Shown in pieces: positions 1 to 8,827 of a stretch of 64,000 bases of DNA. The notes beneath the pieces were generated by a model. It was not told where the DNA came from, made no database searches, and saw only the letters and a list, made by a program, of their open reading frames with translations. This stretch comes from Microbulbifer variabilis. Its GTDB lineage: Bacteria > Pseudomonadota > Gammaproteobacteria > Pseudomonadales > Cellvibrionaceae. Location of the stretch: contig NZ_CP092418.1 in NCBI RefSeq assembly GCF_023716485.1, forward strand, positions 3,207,001 to 3,271,000, written 5' to 3'. Position numbers and translations under genes: made by a program. The stretch's first letter is position 1. The number at the start of each line of letters is the position of its first letter.

Positions 1-1
1 C

Positions 2-601
2 GCAGGGCGTCGCGGCCCAGAACAACTGGTTGCACTGAGCCCCGGTGGTGGTGAATTTTTCTTCGGTGATTTTGGCGATGATGAATTTTATCAGGGCGAC
101 CCTGGTGGAGATGTGTGGATTCTGGGATTAGAACTCGCTGGCGCCTATGGGCCTTTTTACGCCCAGTCTGAATACGCTTTTGGGATTTTTTCCGGAGATT
201 TCTATTTATCCGAATTTACATTTTTTGAGTTCTTTGGCGCGCCGCCTCGTTTTTTTTGTGACCCATATACCGGTTGTTTTATCGGAGACCAAGATGTACG
301 CACTTGGTATATCGTGGGAAGTTGGGCGATCACTGGTCAGCACAAACCCTATGATGAGAAAAATGGAGTTTTCAGATCTATCAAACCTACTCCACCAGAG
401 AGCGCCTTCGAGATTACCGCACGCTACGATACCATCGAAAACCGGGATATTCCCGGCATGAAGGTAAGTAATTTTGTTTTTGGGTTTAATTACTATTTTA
501 ATCCCAAAGTGCGCCTGATGCTGAACGTGACTCTCGGGGATGATAAATTTACCGGCGATCAAACCAAGCAGCTTGCTATTCGTATGCAGGGATTCTGGTA
601 A
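2..601 (+). CDS. Phosphate-selective porin O/P family protein, 3' part
   Basis: The reading frame is open from the window edge and ends in TAA at 599-601, so only the C-terminal part (about 199 residues) is visible. It alternates short aromatic-rich beta strands with Asp/Gly-rich turns, including an LELAGAYGPF stretch and a late YDTIEN segment, as in the OprP/OprO beta-barrel family. The protein ends in Trp after MQGF, fitting the aromatic terminal residue recognised by the outer-membrane assembly machinery. It would form an anion channel in the outer membrane, probably for phosphate or polyphosphate. The family call rests on the C-terminal pattern; substrate specificity cannot be read from this fragment. 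Confidence 0.75.
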   Translation, partial: AGRRGPEQLVALSPGGGEFFFGDFGDDEFYQGDPGGDVWILGLELAGAYGPFYAQSEYAFGIFSGDFYLSEFTFFEFFGAPPRFFCDPYTGCFIGDQDVRTWYIVGSWAITGQHKPYDEKNGVFRSIKPTPPESAFEITARYDTIENRDIPGMKVSNFVFGFNYYFNPKVRLMLNVTLGDDKFTGDQTKQLAIRMQGFW

Positions 602-610
602 GCGGAACAA

Positions 611-636
611 CCCCGGCGAAAACCCACCGGGGCTTT
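611..636. terminator. Hairpin terminator between convergent genes
   Basis: CCCCGG at 611-616 pairs with CCGGGG at 627-632 around a 10-base loop, followed by CTTTAG on the + strand. It lies 10 bases after the porin stop and just before the end of the convergent oxidoreductase gene, so it probably ends the porin transcript. The T run is short. Confidence 0.55.
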
Positions 637-651
637 AGTAGGAGCGGAACG

Positions 652-3600
652 TTAGCCCACTTGCTGAGCCTTAGTGGGGTCGAAAATTTCAACCTCTCTA
701 GCTTGGCCGGTTTTACCAACAGGATTTTCAAAACGACCTAGCGCCTGCTCTCTTTGGCGTTGCGCCTCCAATACATTAGCCTCTTTGATGTGCCCGTAAC
801 CTTTAATAACCTCAGGATAACTGAGCAATTCAATAGCCGCCTGGTGGTTTTGTTCGTTCAACTGCCCCACCACTTTCTCAACCAGTTGCTCATACTCAGC
901 GATTAAAGACCGCTCCATACGTCGCTCAGCGGTATAGCCGAAAATATCCAGAGCAGTACCGCGCAGGAACTTTAATTTGGCCAAGGCTCCGAATGCTTTG
1001 TGCATCCAACCACCAAACTTCATTTTGCGAGGACGCCCCAACACTTTGTCGAAACGGGCCAGTAATGGCGGTGCCAAGTTGAATTCGAGGTCAAAGTCTC
1101 CGCTAAAATTCTCCCGCAAAGATTGAGTAAAGCGCCCGTCAGTGTAGAGGCGCGCAACCTCATACTCATCCTTGTAAGCGAGCAACTTGGCATAATTTTG
1201 CGCAACCACTTCGGCGACCATTTGGCGCCCGGGTACCTTAAGGGTTTCCGCCGCTTTAACTTTATCCACCAAAACTTGGTAGCGCTTAGCCAACTCTACA
1301 TTTTGATAGCCAGTCAGATGCTCAACCCGGTGAGCAACAATTTCATCCAGACCTTTGGGTAGCTGTACAGGCGCTCGATCGTGAGCAAGCAACCGGTTTA
1401 GAGCTTTGCGGTCTGCGGCAGCAAGGCGCCCGGCAGCAAAACCCTGCAGATTGCCCTCCACTGCCACACCATTCAGCTCAATTGCCTGTAACAGCGACGC
1501 TTGGGAAAGTGGCAATAGGCCTTTTTGCCAAGCAAAGCCCAACATAAATATATTGGCCGCCAGAGTATCTCCAAGTGCAGATTTGGTCAGACGGTGAGCC
1601 TCAACAGAATCCAGCGCGTTAACCGCGTTACTTAGGGTATCGAGAACCGCTTGTGGAGAGTGAGCATCCTCACGCCCCAAAACGGTGGCAGCGGTGGGGC
1701 TCAGGTGGGTATTCACCACCGCACGACTGTGGGTTTCATCCAGCTTGGCCAAACAGGCGGCGAGATTTCCCGCAGCGATCAAATCACAAGCCATCAGTGC
1801 ATCGGCGCGACCATCGGAGATTCGCACGGCTTGCAATGCTTCTGGGTGGGCTGCAAAACGAATATGGGAATACACCGCGCCGCCTTTTTGCGCGAGGCCG
1901 GTCTGATCCAGGGTACTGCAGGCTTTGCCTTCTATGTGGGCCGCCATCGCTAACAGAGCACCAATAGTCACCACCCCGGTACCCCCCACTCCTGTCACCA
2001 GGAAGTTAAAGGGTTCATCCAGACCCGGCAGTTGTGGTGCAGGCAGCTTTTCTGCTTCTGTGCGCAAGATATCGCCAACGCCCGCACCTTTAGCCAAGCG
2101 CCCACCTTTTACCGTCACAAACGAGGGACAGAAGCCATTGATACAGGACAGATCCTGATTACAACCGGTCTGGTTAACACGGCGCTTGTCCCCCAAAGCT
2201 GTAGAAACCTTTTCCACGGCAATACAGCTGGATTGCTGCACACAGTCGCCACAGCCTTCACACACCAACTCATTAATAAAGGGGCGCCCCTCAGCCTGGG
2301 GTAGTAAGCCGCGCTTGCGCTTACGGCGCAATTCAGTGGCACAGGTCTGGTCGTAAATAATGACCGTACACCCTTCCACCTCACGCAACTCCTCCATTAC
2401 CGCCGGCATATAATCCCGATGGCGAATCTCTACCTCGGAAGGGAAGCTCAGGGCACCCTGATATTTGTCTGGGTTGTCCATCACCAGAACAACCTTCTGC
2501 ACACCCTCGGCCAGCACTTGGCGGCAAATCATATCCGGCGCCAACTCTCCATCATGAGGCTGGCCACCTGTCATGGCGACAGCATCGTTGAACAGGATTT
2601 TGTAGGTGATATTTACCTTAGCGGCGACAGAAGCGCGAATTGCGAGGACCCCCGAGTGGAAATAAGTACCATCCCCCAGGTTCACAAATACATGCTTTTC
2701 ATCGGTGAAAGGCGCCTGTCCCACCCAGTTGACCCCTTCGGCGCCCATTTGGGTAAAGGTGAACGTCTCGCGGTCCAGCCACTGAGCCATATAGTGGCAG
2801 CCGATTCCGGCAAGGGCGCGACTGCCCTCAGGCACTTTGGTGGAACGGTTATGCGGGCAGCCGGCACAAAACATGGGTAGGCGAGAAACATTGGAACCCG
2901 CTTGTTGCGCGATGCGCTGGGCCAGGGCATTAAGGCGCATCAAGCGATGTCGCCCGCGCTCACCCAGCTTATCCTGATCCAAAATCAGACCAAGCACCTG
3001 GGAAATAATGGCCGGGGATAGCTCACCATAGGCAGGCATCAGCGGTTGATCGTGTTCATCTACTTTCCCGAGAATACGCGGGAAATTAGGGTCTTTGAGG
3101 TGAACATTGTACAGCTCCTCTTTCAGCTGCACCTCCATCAGACTACGCTTTTCCTCCAGCACCAGCAAAGTATCTAAGCCGCGGGCAAACTCCTGAATTC
3201 CAGGTACATCGAGGGGGTAGGTCATCCCCACTTTGAGGATACGAATGCCCAATTGCCGGGCTTTTTCCTCATTAATCCCCATGTCCTCGAAGGCCTGCAT
3301 CAAGTCCAGGTGAGCCTTACCGGTAGTGACGATACCAAGAGTGGCATTGGAGTTTTCCAGCACAACCTTGTTCAGCTTGTTCGCCCGAGCAAATGCCAGA
3401 GCCGCCGGGCGCTTATAGCGCCACAGACGCTCTTCCTGTTCGAGGGGGTTATCCTGCTTGCGGATATTCAGGCCACCTGTGGGGCGCTCGATCTCAGGAT
3501 AATTGAACTGTACCCGCTGGGGATCGACTTCCACGGTAGCGGAACTATCCATATTCTCTGCCAGAGTGATCATTGCCACCCAGCAGCCACTAAAACGGGA

Positions 3601-4209
3601 CAACTCAAGGCCATAGTGGCCGTAATCCAAGACCTCCTGCACAGTTGCAGGATTCAAGACTGGAAGATGCATATCCACGAAAGCAAATTCCGACTGCCCC
3701 GGGTAGGAAGAGGACTTACAGCCGTGGTCATCCCCAGCGACAATAAGAGCACCACCCTTTGGCGAGGAACCCGCAGCATTGGCGTGACGGAAGGCATCAC
3801 ATGAGCGATCCACGCCCGGAGTCTTGCCATACCAGATACCACAAACGCCATCGACTTGAGCGCCATCGAATAGGCCAACCTGCTGGGAGCCCCACACGGC
3901 CGTCGCGGCCAGCTCCTCATTCACGCCCGGCTGGAATCGAATATTGTGCTGATCCAGTAACTTTTTGGCCCTCGAGAGCTGCAAGTCATAACCACCGAGG
4001 GGAGAGCCGCGGTAACCGGAGATAAAAGTTGCGGTATTTAAACCGCGAGCTTGGTCCATCCGCATCTGGTCAATGGGCAGACGCACCAGCGCCTGGATCC
4101 CCGAAAGAAGCACACGGCCTTTGAGGGTGGTAAAGCGATCATCCAGTGAGATTTGTTTTTTCACCTGGGAGTCCACCGCGCGCTGGGGACTGGCTACTTT
4201 TTCAGTCAT
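652..4209 (-). CDS. Indolepyruvate ferredoxin oxidoreductase family protein (fused alpha/beta)
   Basis: This 1185-residue protein fuses both subunits of a thiamine-diphosphate 2-oxoacid:ferredoxin oxidoreductase. The N-terminal half is the pyrimidine-binding part (FISGYRGSPLGGYD near residue 65), followed by the ThDP diphosphate site with GDGTY near residue 510. An iron-sulfur segment follows at about 645-690 (CEGCGDC and a second Cys cluster ending CPSF). The gamma-type domain starts at VTGVGGTGVV near residue 735, and the last 250 residues match the extra C-terminal domain of long proteobacterial homologues. The reaction expected is oxidative decarboxylation of aryl- or branched-chain 2-oxoacids to acyl-CoA with reduction of ferredoxin or another carrier. 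It is divergent from an Lrp-type regulator, which fits amino-acid-responsive control. The fold call is secure; the substrate is inferred. Confidence 0.93.
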   Translation of the reverse strand: MTEKVASPQRAVDSQVKKQISLDDRFTTLKGRVLLSGIQALVRLPIDQMRMDQARGLNTATFISGYRGSPLGGYDLQLSRAKKLLDQHNIRFQPGVNEELAATAVWGSQQVGLFDGAQVDGVCGIWYGKTPGVDRSCDAFRHANAAGSSPKGGALIVAGDDHGCKSSSYPGQSEFAFVDMHLPVLNPATVQEVLDYGHYGLELSRFSGCWVAMITLAENMDSSATVEVDPQRVQFNYPEIERPTGGLNIRKQDNPLEQEERLWRYKRPAALAFARANKLNKVVLENSNATLGIVTTGKAHLDLMQAFEDMGINEEKARQLGIRILKVGMTYPLDVPGIQEFARGLDTLLVLEEKRSLMEVQLKEELYNVHLKDPNFPRILGKVDEHDQPLMPAYGELSPAIISQVLGLILDQDKLGERGRHRLMRLNALAQRIAQQAGSNVSRLPMFCAGCPHNRSTKVPEGSRALAGIGCHYMAQWLDRETFTFTQMGAEGVNWVGQAPFTDEKHVFVNLGDGTYFHSGVLAIRASVAAKVNITYKILFNDAVAMTGGQPHDGELAPDMICRQVLAEGVQKVVLVMDNPDKYQGALSFPSEVEIRHRDYMPAVMEELREVEGCTVIIYDQTCATELRRKRKRGLLPQAEGRPFINELVCEGCGDCVQQSSCIAVEKVSTALGDKRRVNQTGCNQDLSCINGFCPSFVTVKGGRLAKGAGVGDILRTEAEKLPAPQLPGLDEPFNFLVTGVGGTGVVTIGALLAMAAHIEGKACSTLDQTGLAQKGGAVYSHIRFAAHPEALQAVRISDGRADALMACDLIAAGNLAACLAKLDETHSRAVVNTHLSPTAATVLGREDAHSPQAVLDTLSNAVNALDSVEAHRLTKSALGDTLAANIFMLGFAWQKGLLPLSQASLLQAIELNGVAVEGNLQGFAAGRLAAADRKALNRLLAHDRAPVQLPKGLDEIVAHRVEHLTGYQNVELAKRYQVLVDKVKAAETLKVPGRQMVAEVVAQNYAKLLAYKDEYEVARLYTDGRFTQSLRENFSGDFDLEFNLAPPLLARFDKVLGRPRKMKFGGWMHKAFGALAKLKFLRGTALDIFGYTAERRMERSLIAEYEQLVEKVVGQLNEQNHQAAIELLSYPEVIKGYGHIKEANVLEAQRQREQALGRFENPVGKTGQAREVEIFDPTKAQQVG

Positions 4210-4415
4210 ACACCTAGTTTCCGGTCATTTATTCTTCTCGAAACCCAGTTCGAGCTATAAGTCATTATTCTTCCGAATTGCTCCGTCTCGGTAGTTAGCT
4301 GATCAATTTTTCGGCACCCTGCAAAACTCTCTGGCGGGTAATCACAAAAAGCGCTCAGGCTGAAACGGATTGGTCAGGTCATACTAGTGCGTTAAGCGCA
4401 ACAGAGCATTGCTTT

Positions 4416-4437
4416 ATTTACGTAAATGTGCGTAAAT
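4416..4437. promoter_or_regulatory. Candidate Lrp/AsnC operator in divergent promoter region
   Basis: A perfect 12-bp palindrome ATTTACGTAAAT occupies 4416-4427, and its CGTAAAT half is repeated at 4431-4437. It lies in the 277-bp space between the oxidoreductase and the divergent Lrp-type gene, 60 bp before the regulator's start. Lrp-family proteins bind AT-rich imperfect palindromes, often in series, so this is a plausible autoregulatory operator. The assignment is by position and symmetry only. Confidence 0.5.
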
Positions 4438-4486
4438 TTGTGATGAAAATCTCGATCGAGCAATTTTTTATAGGATAGGAGTCTTT

Positions 4487-4957
4487 ATGAAGCGTTCGAC
4501 AGACCTGGATGATTTCGACCGCAAGATTCTGCGAGCGCTGCAGGAGAACGCCGATTATTCCATGGCGGAGCTCGGAGACAAAGTCGGTCTTTCCCACACC
4601 CCCTGCTGGCGCCGTATCAAAAGGCTGGAGGCGGAGGGTATTATTCGCGGCCGCGTCACCCTGCTGGACCCGCGTAAATTGGACCTGGGAGTCACAGTAT
4701 ATTGTTACGTGACCATCCACAACCACGATGAAGAGTCCCTGAATAATTTCGAGACTGCGGTACAGGATGTTCAGGAAGTGGTCGAATGCTATTCAACCAG
4801 TGGCGACAAGGACTATGTTCTGCGTGTAGTAGTGGACAGTGTTGAACATTACGAGCAACTGTTAAAACGCTCACTGGTGCACCTGCCCAATGTAGCCTCG
4901 GTGAATTCCACCTTCGCCCTTAAACAAGTGAAATATACCACTCAGTTGCCGCTCTAG
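4487..4957 (+). CDS. Lrp/AsnC family transcriptional regulator
   Basis: This is a 156-residue feast/famine regulator. It has an N-terminal winged helix-turn-helix at about residues 5-60, with the family pattern LDDFDRKILRALQ, then GLSHTPCWRRIKRLEAEGII. A RAM/AsnC effector-binding domain follows at about 70-145, with the VVECYSTSGDKDYVLRV strand-turn-strand. The start has a good ribosome site (AGGAG, 6 bases upstream). It is divergent from the fused 2-oxoacid oxidoreductase and separated from it by a palindromic sequence, so it probably controls that gene in response to an amino acid and also regulates itself. The family is certain; the ligand and regulon are inferred. Confidence 0.93.
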   Translation: MKRSTDLDDFDRKILRALQENADYSMAELGDKVGLSHTPCWRRIKRLEAEGIIRGRVTLLDPRKLDLGVTVYCYVTIHNHDEESLNNFETAVQDVQEVVECYSTSGDKDYVLRVVVDSVEHYEQLLKRSLVHLPNVASVNSTFALKQVKYTTQLPL

Positions 4958-4965
4958 CAGAATAA

Positions 4966-5025
4966 GAGGCTGAGGCAATACCAGAGCCTCATGAATGAGC
5001 CCCATAGTTTGTGGGGCTCAAAAAA
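4966..5025. terminator. Tandem hairpins between convergent genes
   Basis: Two hairpins follow the Lrp gene. GAGGCT (4966-4971) pairs with AGCCTC (4985-4990). GAGCCCCA (4997-5004) pairs perfectly with TGGGGCTC (5012-5019) around a 7-base loop. The second is followed by six A on the + strand rather than T, so neither is a textbook intrinsic terminator, but the position between converging stops suggests transcript 3'-end formation. Confidence 0.4.
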
Positions 5026-5029
5026 CCTA

Positions 5030-5542
5030 TCAAGCCAACGCCCGCAGCTTTTGCATTAATCGATCCAATGCCTGTTGCAGATTCAAACCATCACAGCGCA
5101 AAGTAATATCCGCATATTTGCGGTAGAGGATCTGGCGCTCCTCAAATAAACTGTCAAAACTTTGCTCCGGTGCTTTGGCTATCCCACGACTTTCATAATT
5201 GTGGATTCTCCGGCGAAGTTCATCTGCGGAACATTCCAAAAACACGACTGTGCCCTGCGCACGCAGATTAGCCATTCCCTCAGCACTGTAGACCGCGCTG
5301 CCCCCAGTGGAAACCACATGCTTGGGCAGCTGCGCTGCGGCAATGACCTCCCCCTCTATAGCCCGCAAATTGAGGTAGTCACTCTCCGCCATAATTTCCT
5401 GCAGTGTTTTCCCCTCCCGCGCCTGAATCAAAACATCTGTATCAACAAAATCCAGGGCCAGCTCTTTGGCCAACAACACACCCAAAGTACTTTTACCTGC
5501 ACCGGGCATGCCAATCAGAACAATACTTTTTCTTTTTTTCAT
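5030..5542 (-). CDS. Shikimate kinase family protein
   Basis: This is a 170-residue P-loop kinase of the shikimate kinase type. It has a Walker A GMPGAGKST at residues 11-19, the DTD substrate/Mg motif at 34-36, an STGGS stretch, an ESRG lid region, and the late RQILYRKYAD segment typical of AroK/AroL. The ATG at 5542 is chosen over an upstream TTG because AGGT sits at the right distance before it. It would phosphorylate shikimate at the 3-hydroxyl in aromatic amino acid synthesis. However, it is not next to aroB, where AroK normally lies in gammaproteobacteria, so it may be a paralogue with another small-molecule substrate. It lies 44 bp downstream of the acyltransferase gene on the same strand. 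Confidence 0.82.
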   Translation of the reverse strand: MKKRKSIVLIGMPGAGKSTLGVLLAKELALDFVDTDVLIQAREGKTLQEIMAESDYLNLRAIEGEVIAAAQLPKHVVSTGGSAVYSAEGMANLRAQGTVVFLECSADELRRRIHNYESRGIAKAPEQSFDSLFEERQILYRKYADITLRCDGLNLQQALDRLMQKLRALA

Positions 5543-5586
5543 CTTTTTACCTGTTCGCAAAAATCAAAGCGAAGCAGTAATCAACG

Positions 5587-6309
5587 TTAATCGCCGCGGC
5601 GAGGGAAAAATACAGCGCGCAGCCAGCCAAATAGGCTATTACCTTGCAGCATAAATTTATCCAGCTCATCCATATTGTGAGCCTGGCGGAAAGCATCGGC
5701 AAAAAGCGCCTCGCGGGTAATCATTCTTCGTTTGGGGTTAATGGTTTTTATCGGCTTGGCTGGATTCCCTGCTACCACTGTATTGGCTGGCACATCCTTG
5801 GTGACCACACTACCCGCGCCGACAACGGAATTATCACCAATGCTTACGCCTTTACAAATAGTCGCACTATCGCCAATCCAAACATTATTCCCAAGACGCA
5901 CCGGTACGGTGCAACGAAAAGGCCTGGTACGATTATAGAGGCCATGCCAATCGGAATCAGAAATATAAACATTAGCGGCGATCATACAGGCATCGCCAAT
6001 TTCTATGGACTGCGCAGCCGATATCCGCGCTCCGGGAGAGATCAGCACATAGTCCCCAATGGTAATAAAAGCCTCGCGCCCCTTGTGCCCAAAGGTAGTA
6101 AAGCGAATGCACTTTTCCGCATTAGAAATTAAATGGGGATAATTACCCAGGCGAACATTCCCTCCAAAAACATGTACTGAAGAAGGGTCCATCACCTCGG
6201 GATCAACACCTACCGCATCAAATTGAGGAAGTAAAAAATAGTGCGTGCGCCAATTGCGCCAATGCAACTGCAGGCGCTTTAACCAGTAAGGCCTATGATC
6301 CTTGCGCAT
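5587..6309 (-). CDS. Hexapeptide-repeat (LbH) O-acyltransferase
   Basis: This 240-residue protein has a left-handed beta-helix of imperfect hexapeptide repeats from about residue 50 to 205 (for example ITIGDYVLISPGARI and VSIGDNSVVGAGSVV). The usual PANTVVAGNPAK end of acetyltransferases of the maltose/galactoside (LacA/NodL/WcaF) group closes the helix. SDSDWHG at 118-123 carries the probable catalytic His122. It would transfer an acetyl or other acyl group from CoA to a sugar. It is divergent, by 107 bp, from a methyltransferase gene and lies beside a glycosyltransferase/methyltransferase operon, so a role in decorating a surface glycan is likely. The acceptor is unknown. Confidence 0.88.
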   Translation of the reverse strand: MRKDHRPYWLKRLQLHWRNWRTHYFLLPQFDAVGVDPEVMDPSSVHVFGGNVRLGNYPHLISNAEKCIRFTTFGHKGREAFITIGDYVLISPGARISAAQSIEIGDACMIAANVYISDSDWHGLYNRTRPFRCTVPVRLGNNVWIGDSATICKGVSIGDNSVVGAGSVVTKDVPANTVVAGNPAKPIKTINPKRRMITREALFADAFRQAHNMDELDKFMLQGNSLFGWLRAVFFPRRGD

Positions 6310-6416
6310 AATTAAATATCTACTTGATGGGGCGAACTGCCCACAAAAAATCGCAATTGCTTTTGTGCAAGCGCCGGTTTAGTGTTTGAGCCAAGTAAAA
6401 TAGCAAGCAGTAAAAT

Positions 6417-7034
6417 ATGTCCATCCATTTGCCCATCGATATCCGAGCCATCAAGGGATTCCTCGCTGCCCACGAGGGCGAAGCGCTCTATCATCTTGCC
6501 GCTGAGACCAGCAGCCTCGGCCCCTGTCTCGAAGTAGGCAGCTACTGCGGTAAGTCCACAATCTACTTAGCTTCAGCCTGCAAACTGACCGACAGTGTCG
6601 TGTTTGCCGTGGACCACCACCGCGGCTCCGAGGAGCATCAACCGGGTGAGGAATACCACGATCCCGATTTGTTTGACCAAAAAGCCAACCTAATGGACAG
6701 CTTCCGAACCTTTCGAGCCAATATGAGAGCGGCCGAACTGGAAGACTGGGTTGTTCCCGTGGTAGCTCCCTCCTCGGTGGCCGCGCGCCACTGGAATACC
6801 CCACTGGGTCTGGTATTTATCGACGGAGGCCACTCCCTTGAAGCGGCACTGACCGACTATCGCAGCTGGTCCAGGCATATCGTGCCAGGCGGCTACCTGG
6901 CCATTCACGATATATTCCCCGACCCCGCCGATGGCGGCCAAGCCCCCTATGACATTTACAAGCTCGCTCTAGCTTCCGCTCAATTCGAGCTGGTCGAAAC
7001 TGTCGACACCCTGGGCATCCTTCGCCGTATCTGA
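6417..7034 (+). CDS. Class I SAM-dependent methyltransferase
   Basis: This is a 205-residue methyltransferase of the Methyltransf_24 type often found in sugar and antibiotic tailoring. Motif I is LEVGSYCGKST at residues 38-48, the acidic strand is VVFAVDHH near 62-69, and LVFIDGGHS is the later acidic/metal-site motif shared with rhamnosyl O-methyltransferases and related enzymes. HDIFPDP follows. The last 66 bases overlap, in antisense, the 3' end of the toroid-protein gene, so the two genes converge with no spacer. It probably O-methylates a sugar or glycolipid made by the neighbouring enzymes; the acceptor is inferred from context. Confidence 0.82.
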   Translation: MSIHLPIDIRAIKGFLAAHEGEALYHLAAETSSLGPCLEVGSYCGKSTIYLASACKLTDSVVFAVDHHRGSEEHQPGEEYHDPDLFDQKANLMDSFRTFRANMRAAELEDWVVPVVAPSSVAARHWNTPLGLVFIDGGHSLEAALTDYRSWSRHIVPGGYLAIHDIFPDPADGGQAPYDIYKLALASAQFELVETVDTLGILRRI

Positions 7035-8078
7035 AGGCAGGCATACCGAGGTAAACAAACCGCTCGCCGGCGTCAGGTCGGCGAGTGCATCTGCCGCAAG
7101 CAGCATCGCACCCACGGTCCAGGTGGTTTTCTCCTCGGGCCAAACCGCCTGGTCTCGATAGACATATCCAGTCCAGTAGCCACCATCGCTGTCCTGCCAG
7201 CGGTGCAGGCCGCGATAAATGATCTCCGCACGTGCCCGCTGTCCCGAGGCCAATAGGGCCATAGTCAACTCGCAGGATTCCGCCACGGTCACCCAGGGCT
7301 CATCATTGACACAACGGCAACCCAAACCGGCCACCACAAACTCATCCCAGCGCTGCTGTAGTCGTGCACGCGCAGCTTCGCCTGTAAATGCACCAGTGAG
7401 CACAGGGTAAAACCAATCCATGGAAAAACGCGCCTTGCTCTCCCAGGTACGATCAAAACGCTCGGGTTTACTTTGTAGAGCCACACCTAATGCCGTGCGC
7501 CCCCGCACCCATTCCGGTCGAGCCACCCCCAACACACTGGCAATATTGATCGCGCACTCAAGGCTTTTAAAAACTGAAGCACAGCCGGTAATCAGGGCGT
7601 CCTCTTTGGGCTGTCCCCCGGCATCCACGGCCCAGTGAATTTCACCGTATTCAGTCTGAAGACCCAGGACAAAATCGATAGCGCGCTCAACCATCGACCA
7701 GTACTGCTGTAGAAATCCTTTGTCGCCACTGATCAGGAAATAGTGCCAGACCCCAGTGGCTACGTAGGCGACAAAATTAGTCTCCCGGCGCTCACCGTTA
7801 TCGATCGCTCCATCTTTATAAGCCGCCCACCAGCTGCCATCCGGCAATTGAATATCCGCCAACCAGCGATAGGCTTTCTCCGCGGCACCAAATTCTCCGG
7901 CGATAGCCAATCCCATGGCCGCCTCAACATGATCCCAAGGATCGGCATAGTGCCCTTTAAACCAGGGGATTGAGCCATCGGGTAATTGCTGGGAAAGGAT
8001 ATAGGCTGCGCTATCACGCACAAAACCTACGGGGAAAAGGCTTGTACTCTTTTTGGGGGGCAATACCGTTTCACTCAT
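6969..8078 (-). CDS. Terpenoid-cyclase/prenyltransferase toroid-fold protein
   Basis: This 369-residue all-alpha protein has QW-type repeats: QLPDGSIPW at 31-39, QLPDGSW at 77-83 and a WQDSDGGYW segment near 300. It resembles the alpha-alpha toroid of squalene-hopene cyclases and protein prenyltransferase beta subunits, but is much shorter than a cyclase and shows no DXDD catalytic motif. It lacks a signal peptide. Its start codon overlaps the stop of the upstream methyltransferase (ATGA), so it is coupled to the methyltransferase/glycosyltransferase operon. The last roughly 20 residues are encoded antisense to the opposing methyltransferase gene. It may bind a lipid carrier or act as a glycan-active toroid enzyme; the function is unknown. 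Confidence 0.75.
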   Translation of the reverse strand: MSETVLPPKKSTSLFPVGFVRDSAAYILSQQLPDGSIPWFKGHYADPWDHVEAAMGLAIAGEFGAAEKAYRWLADIQLPDGSWWAAYKDGAIDNGERRETNFVAYVATGVWHYFLISGDKGFLQQYWSMVERAIDFVLGLQTEYGEIHWAVDAGGQPKEDALITGCASVFKSLECAINIASVLGVARPEWVRGRTALGVALQSKPERFDRTWESKARFSMDWFYPVLTGAFTGEAARARLQQRWDEFVVAGLGCRCVNDEPWVTVAESCELTMALLASGQRARAEIIYRGLHRWQDSDGGYWTGYVYRDQAVWPEEKTTWTVGAMLLAADALADLTPASGLFTSVCLPSDTAKDAQGVDSFDQLELSGS

Positions 8079-8827
8079 GGGTTCACCTCCCCAGCCAAAC
8101 CCAGGGGCTCAGGCGCCCGCTGCTCCGCTTTCACAAAATAGAGCGCGACACTTTTCCCCAAAAGAGGGTTCAACAGCTTTTCAGCCACACGTGTGAGTGC
8201 GGGCCGCTTCATCAAGTCCCACACTAACAAGCGATGGTAAGCTTTCACCAAGCGGTTATCTGGCTTATCCCAAAACAGACACTTCAACCACCAATAGGGC
8301 GCGTGCAGTGCGTGCGCCTTGTGCCGAGCGAAATGGTGATGTCCCAGGGCTTCAATACTCTGACGGAGCTCCCGCTCACGGAAAATACGGATATGCCCCC
8401 CCTCCACCTGATGATACGCATCGCTAAGCTGCCAGCAGACCCACTCGGGAAAATACGCCGGCACAGTAGCGGCAAAGATACCTGAGGGCTTCAATACACG
8501 GTCAATTTCTGCGAGAACCGCTTTATACTCATGAATGTGCTCCAATACCTCGGAGCAGATCACTACATCGAATGTGGCGTCGGCAAACGGCAGCTGCAAA
8601 CCATTGGCAACCCCAAGTAACAGGCGCCCTTTGGCGTGTTCAGAATTATTAAAAGGCTCTGCCCGCTCATTGGCGGTACACACATCATCTAGGCACAGAT
8701 CAATGCCGTATACATCCACCTCATCAGTGATCATCAAATGAATGGAGTGACGCCCCTCGCCACAGCCCAGGTCCAAAACTTTTTGTCCCGGGCGAAGGTT
8801 CAGGTGTTGCGGATCTACAGTAATCAT
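8075..8827 (-). CDS. Class I SAM-dependent methyltransferase
   Basis: This 250-residue Methyltransf_11-type enzyme has motif I VLDLGCGEGRHS at 17-28, an acidic loop VYGIDL, and the motif FDVVICSEVLEHI that marks the UbiE/Coq5-like group. It is translationally coupled on both sides: its ATG overlaps the glycosyltransferase stop (TAATG), and its own stop overlaps the toroid-protein start (ATGA). The three genes are therefore one operon. It probably methylates a glycan or lipid product of the glycosyltransferase. Acceptor specificity cannot be read from sequence. Confidence 0.87.
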   Translation of the reverse strand: MITVDPQHLNLRPGQKVLDLGCGEGRHSIHLMITDEVDVYGIDLCLDDVCTANERAEPFNNSEHAKGRLLLGVANGLQLPFADATFDVVICSEVLEHIHEYKAVLAEIDRVLKPSGIFAATVPAYFPEWVCWQLSDAYHQVEGGHIRIFRERELRQSIEALGHHHFARHKAHALHAPYWWLKCLFWDKPDNRLVKAYHRLLVWDLMKRPALTRVAEKLLNPLLGKSVALYFVKAEQRAPEPLGLAGEVNP

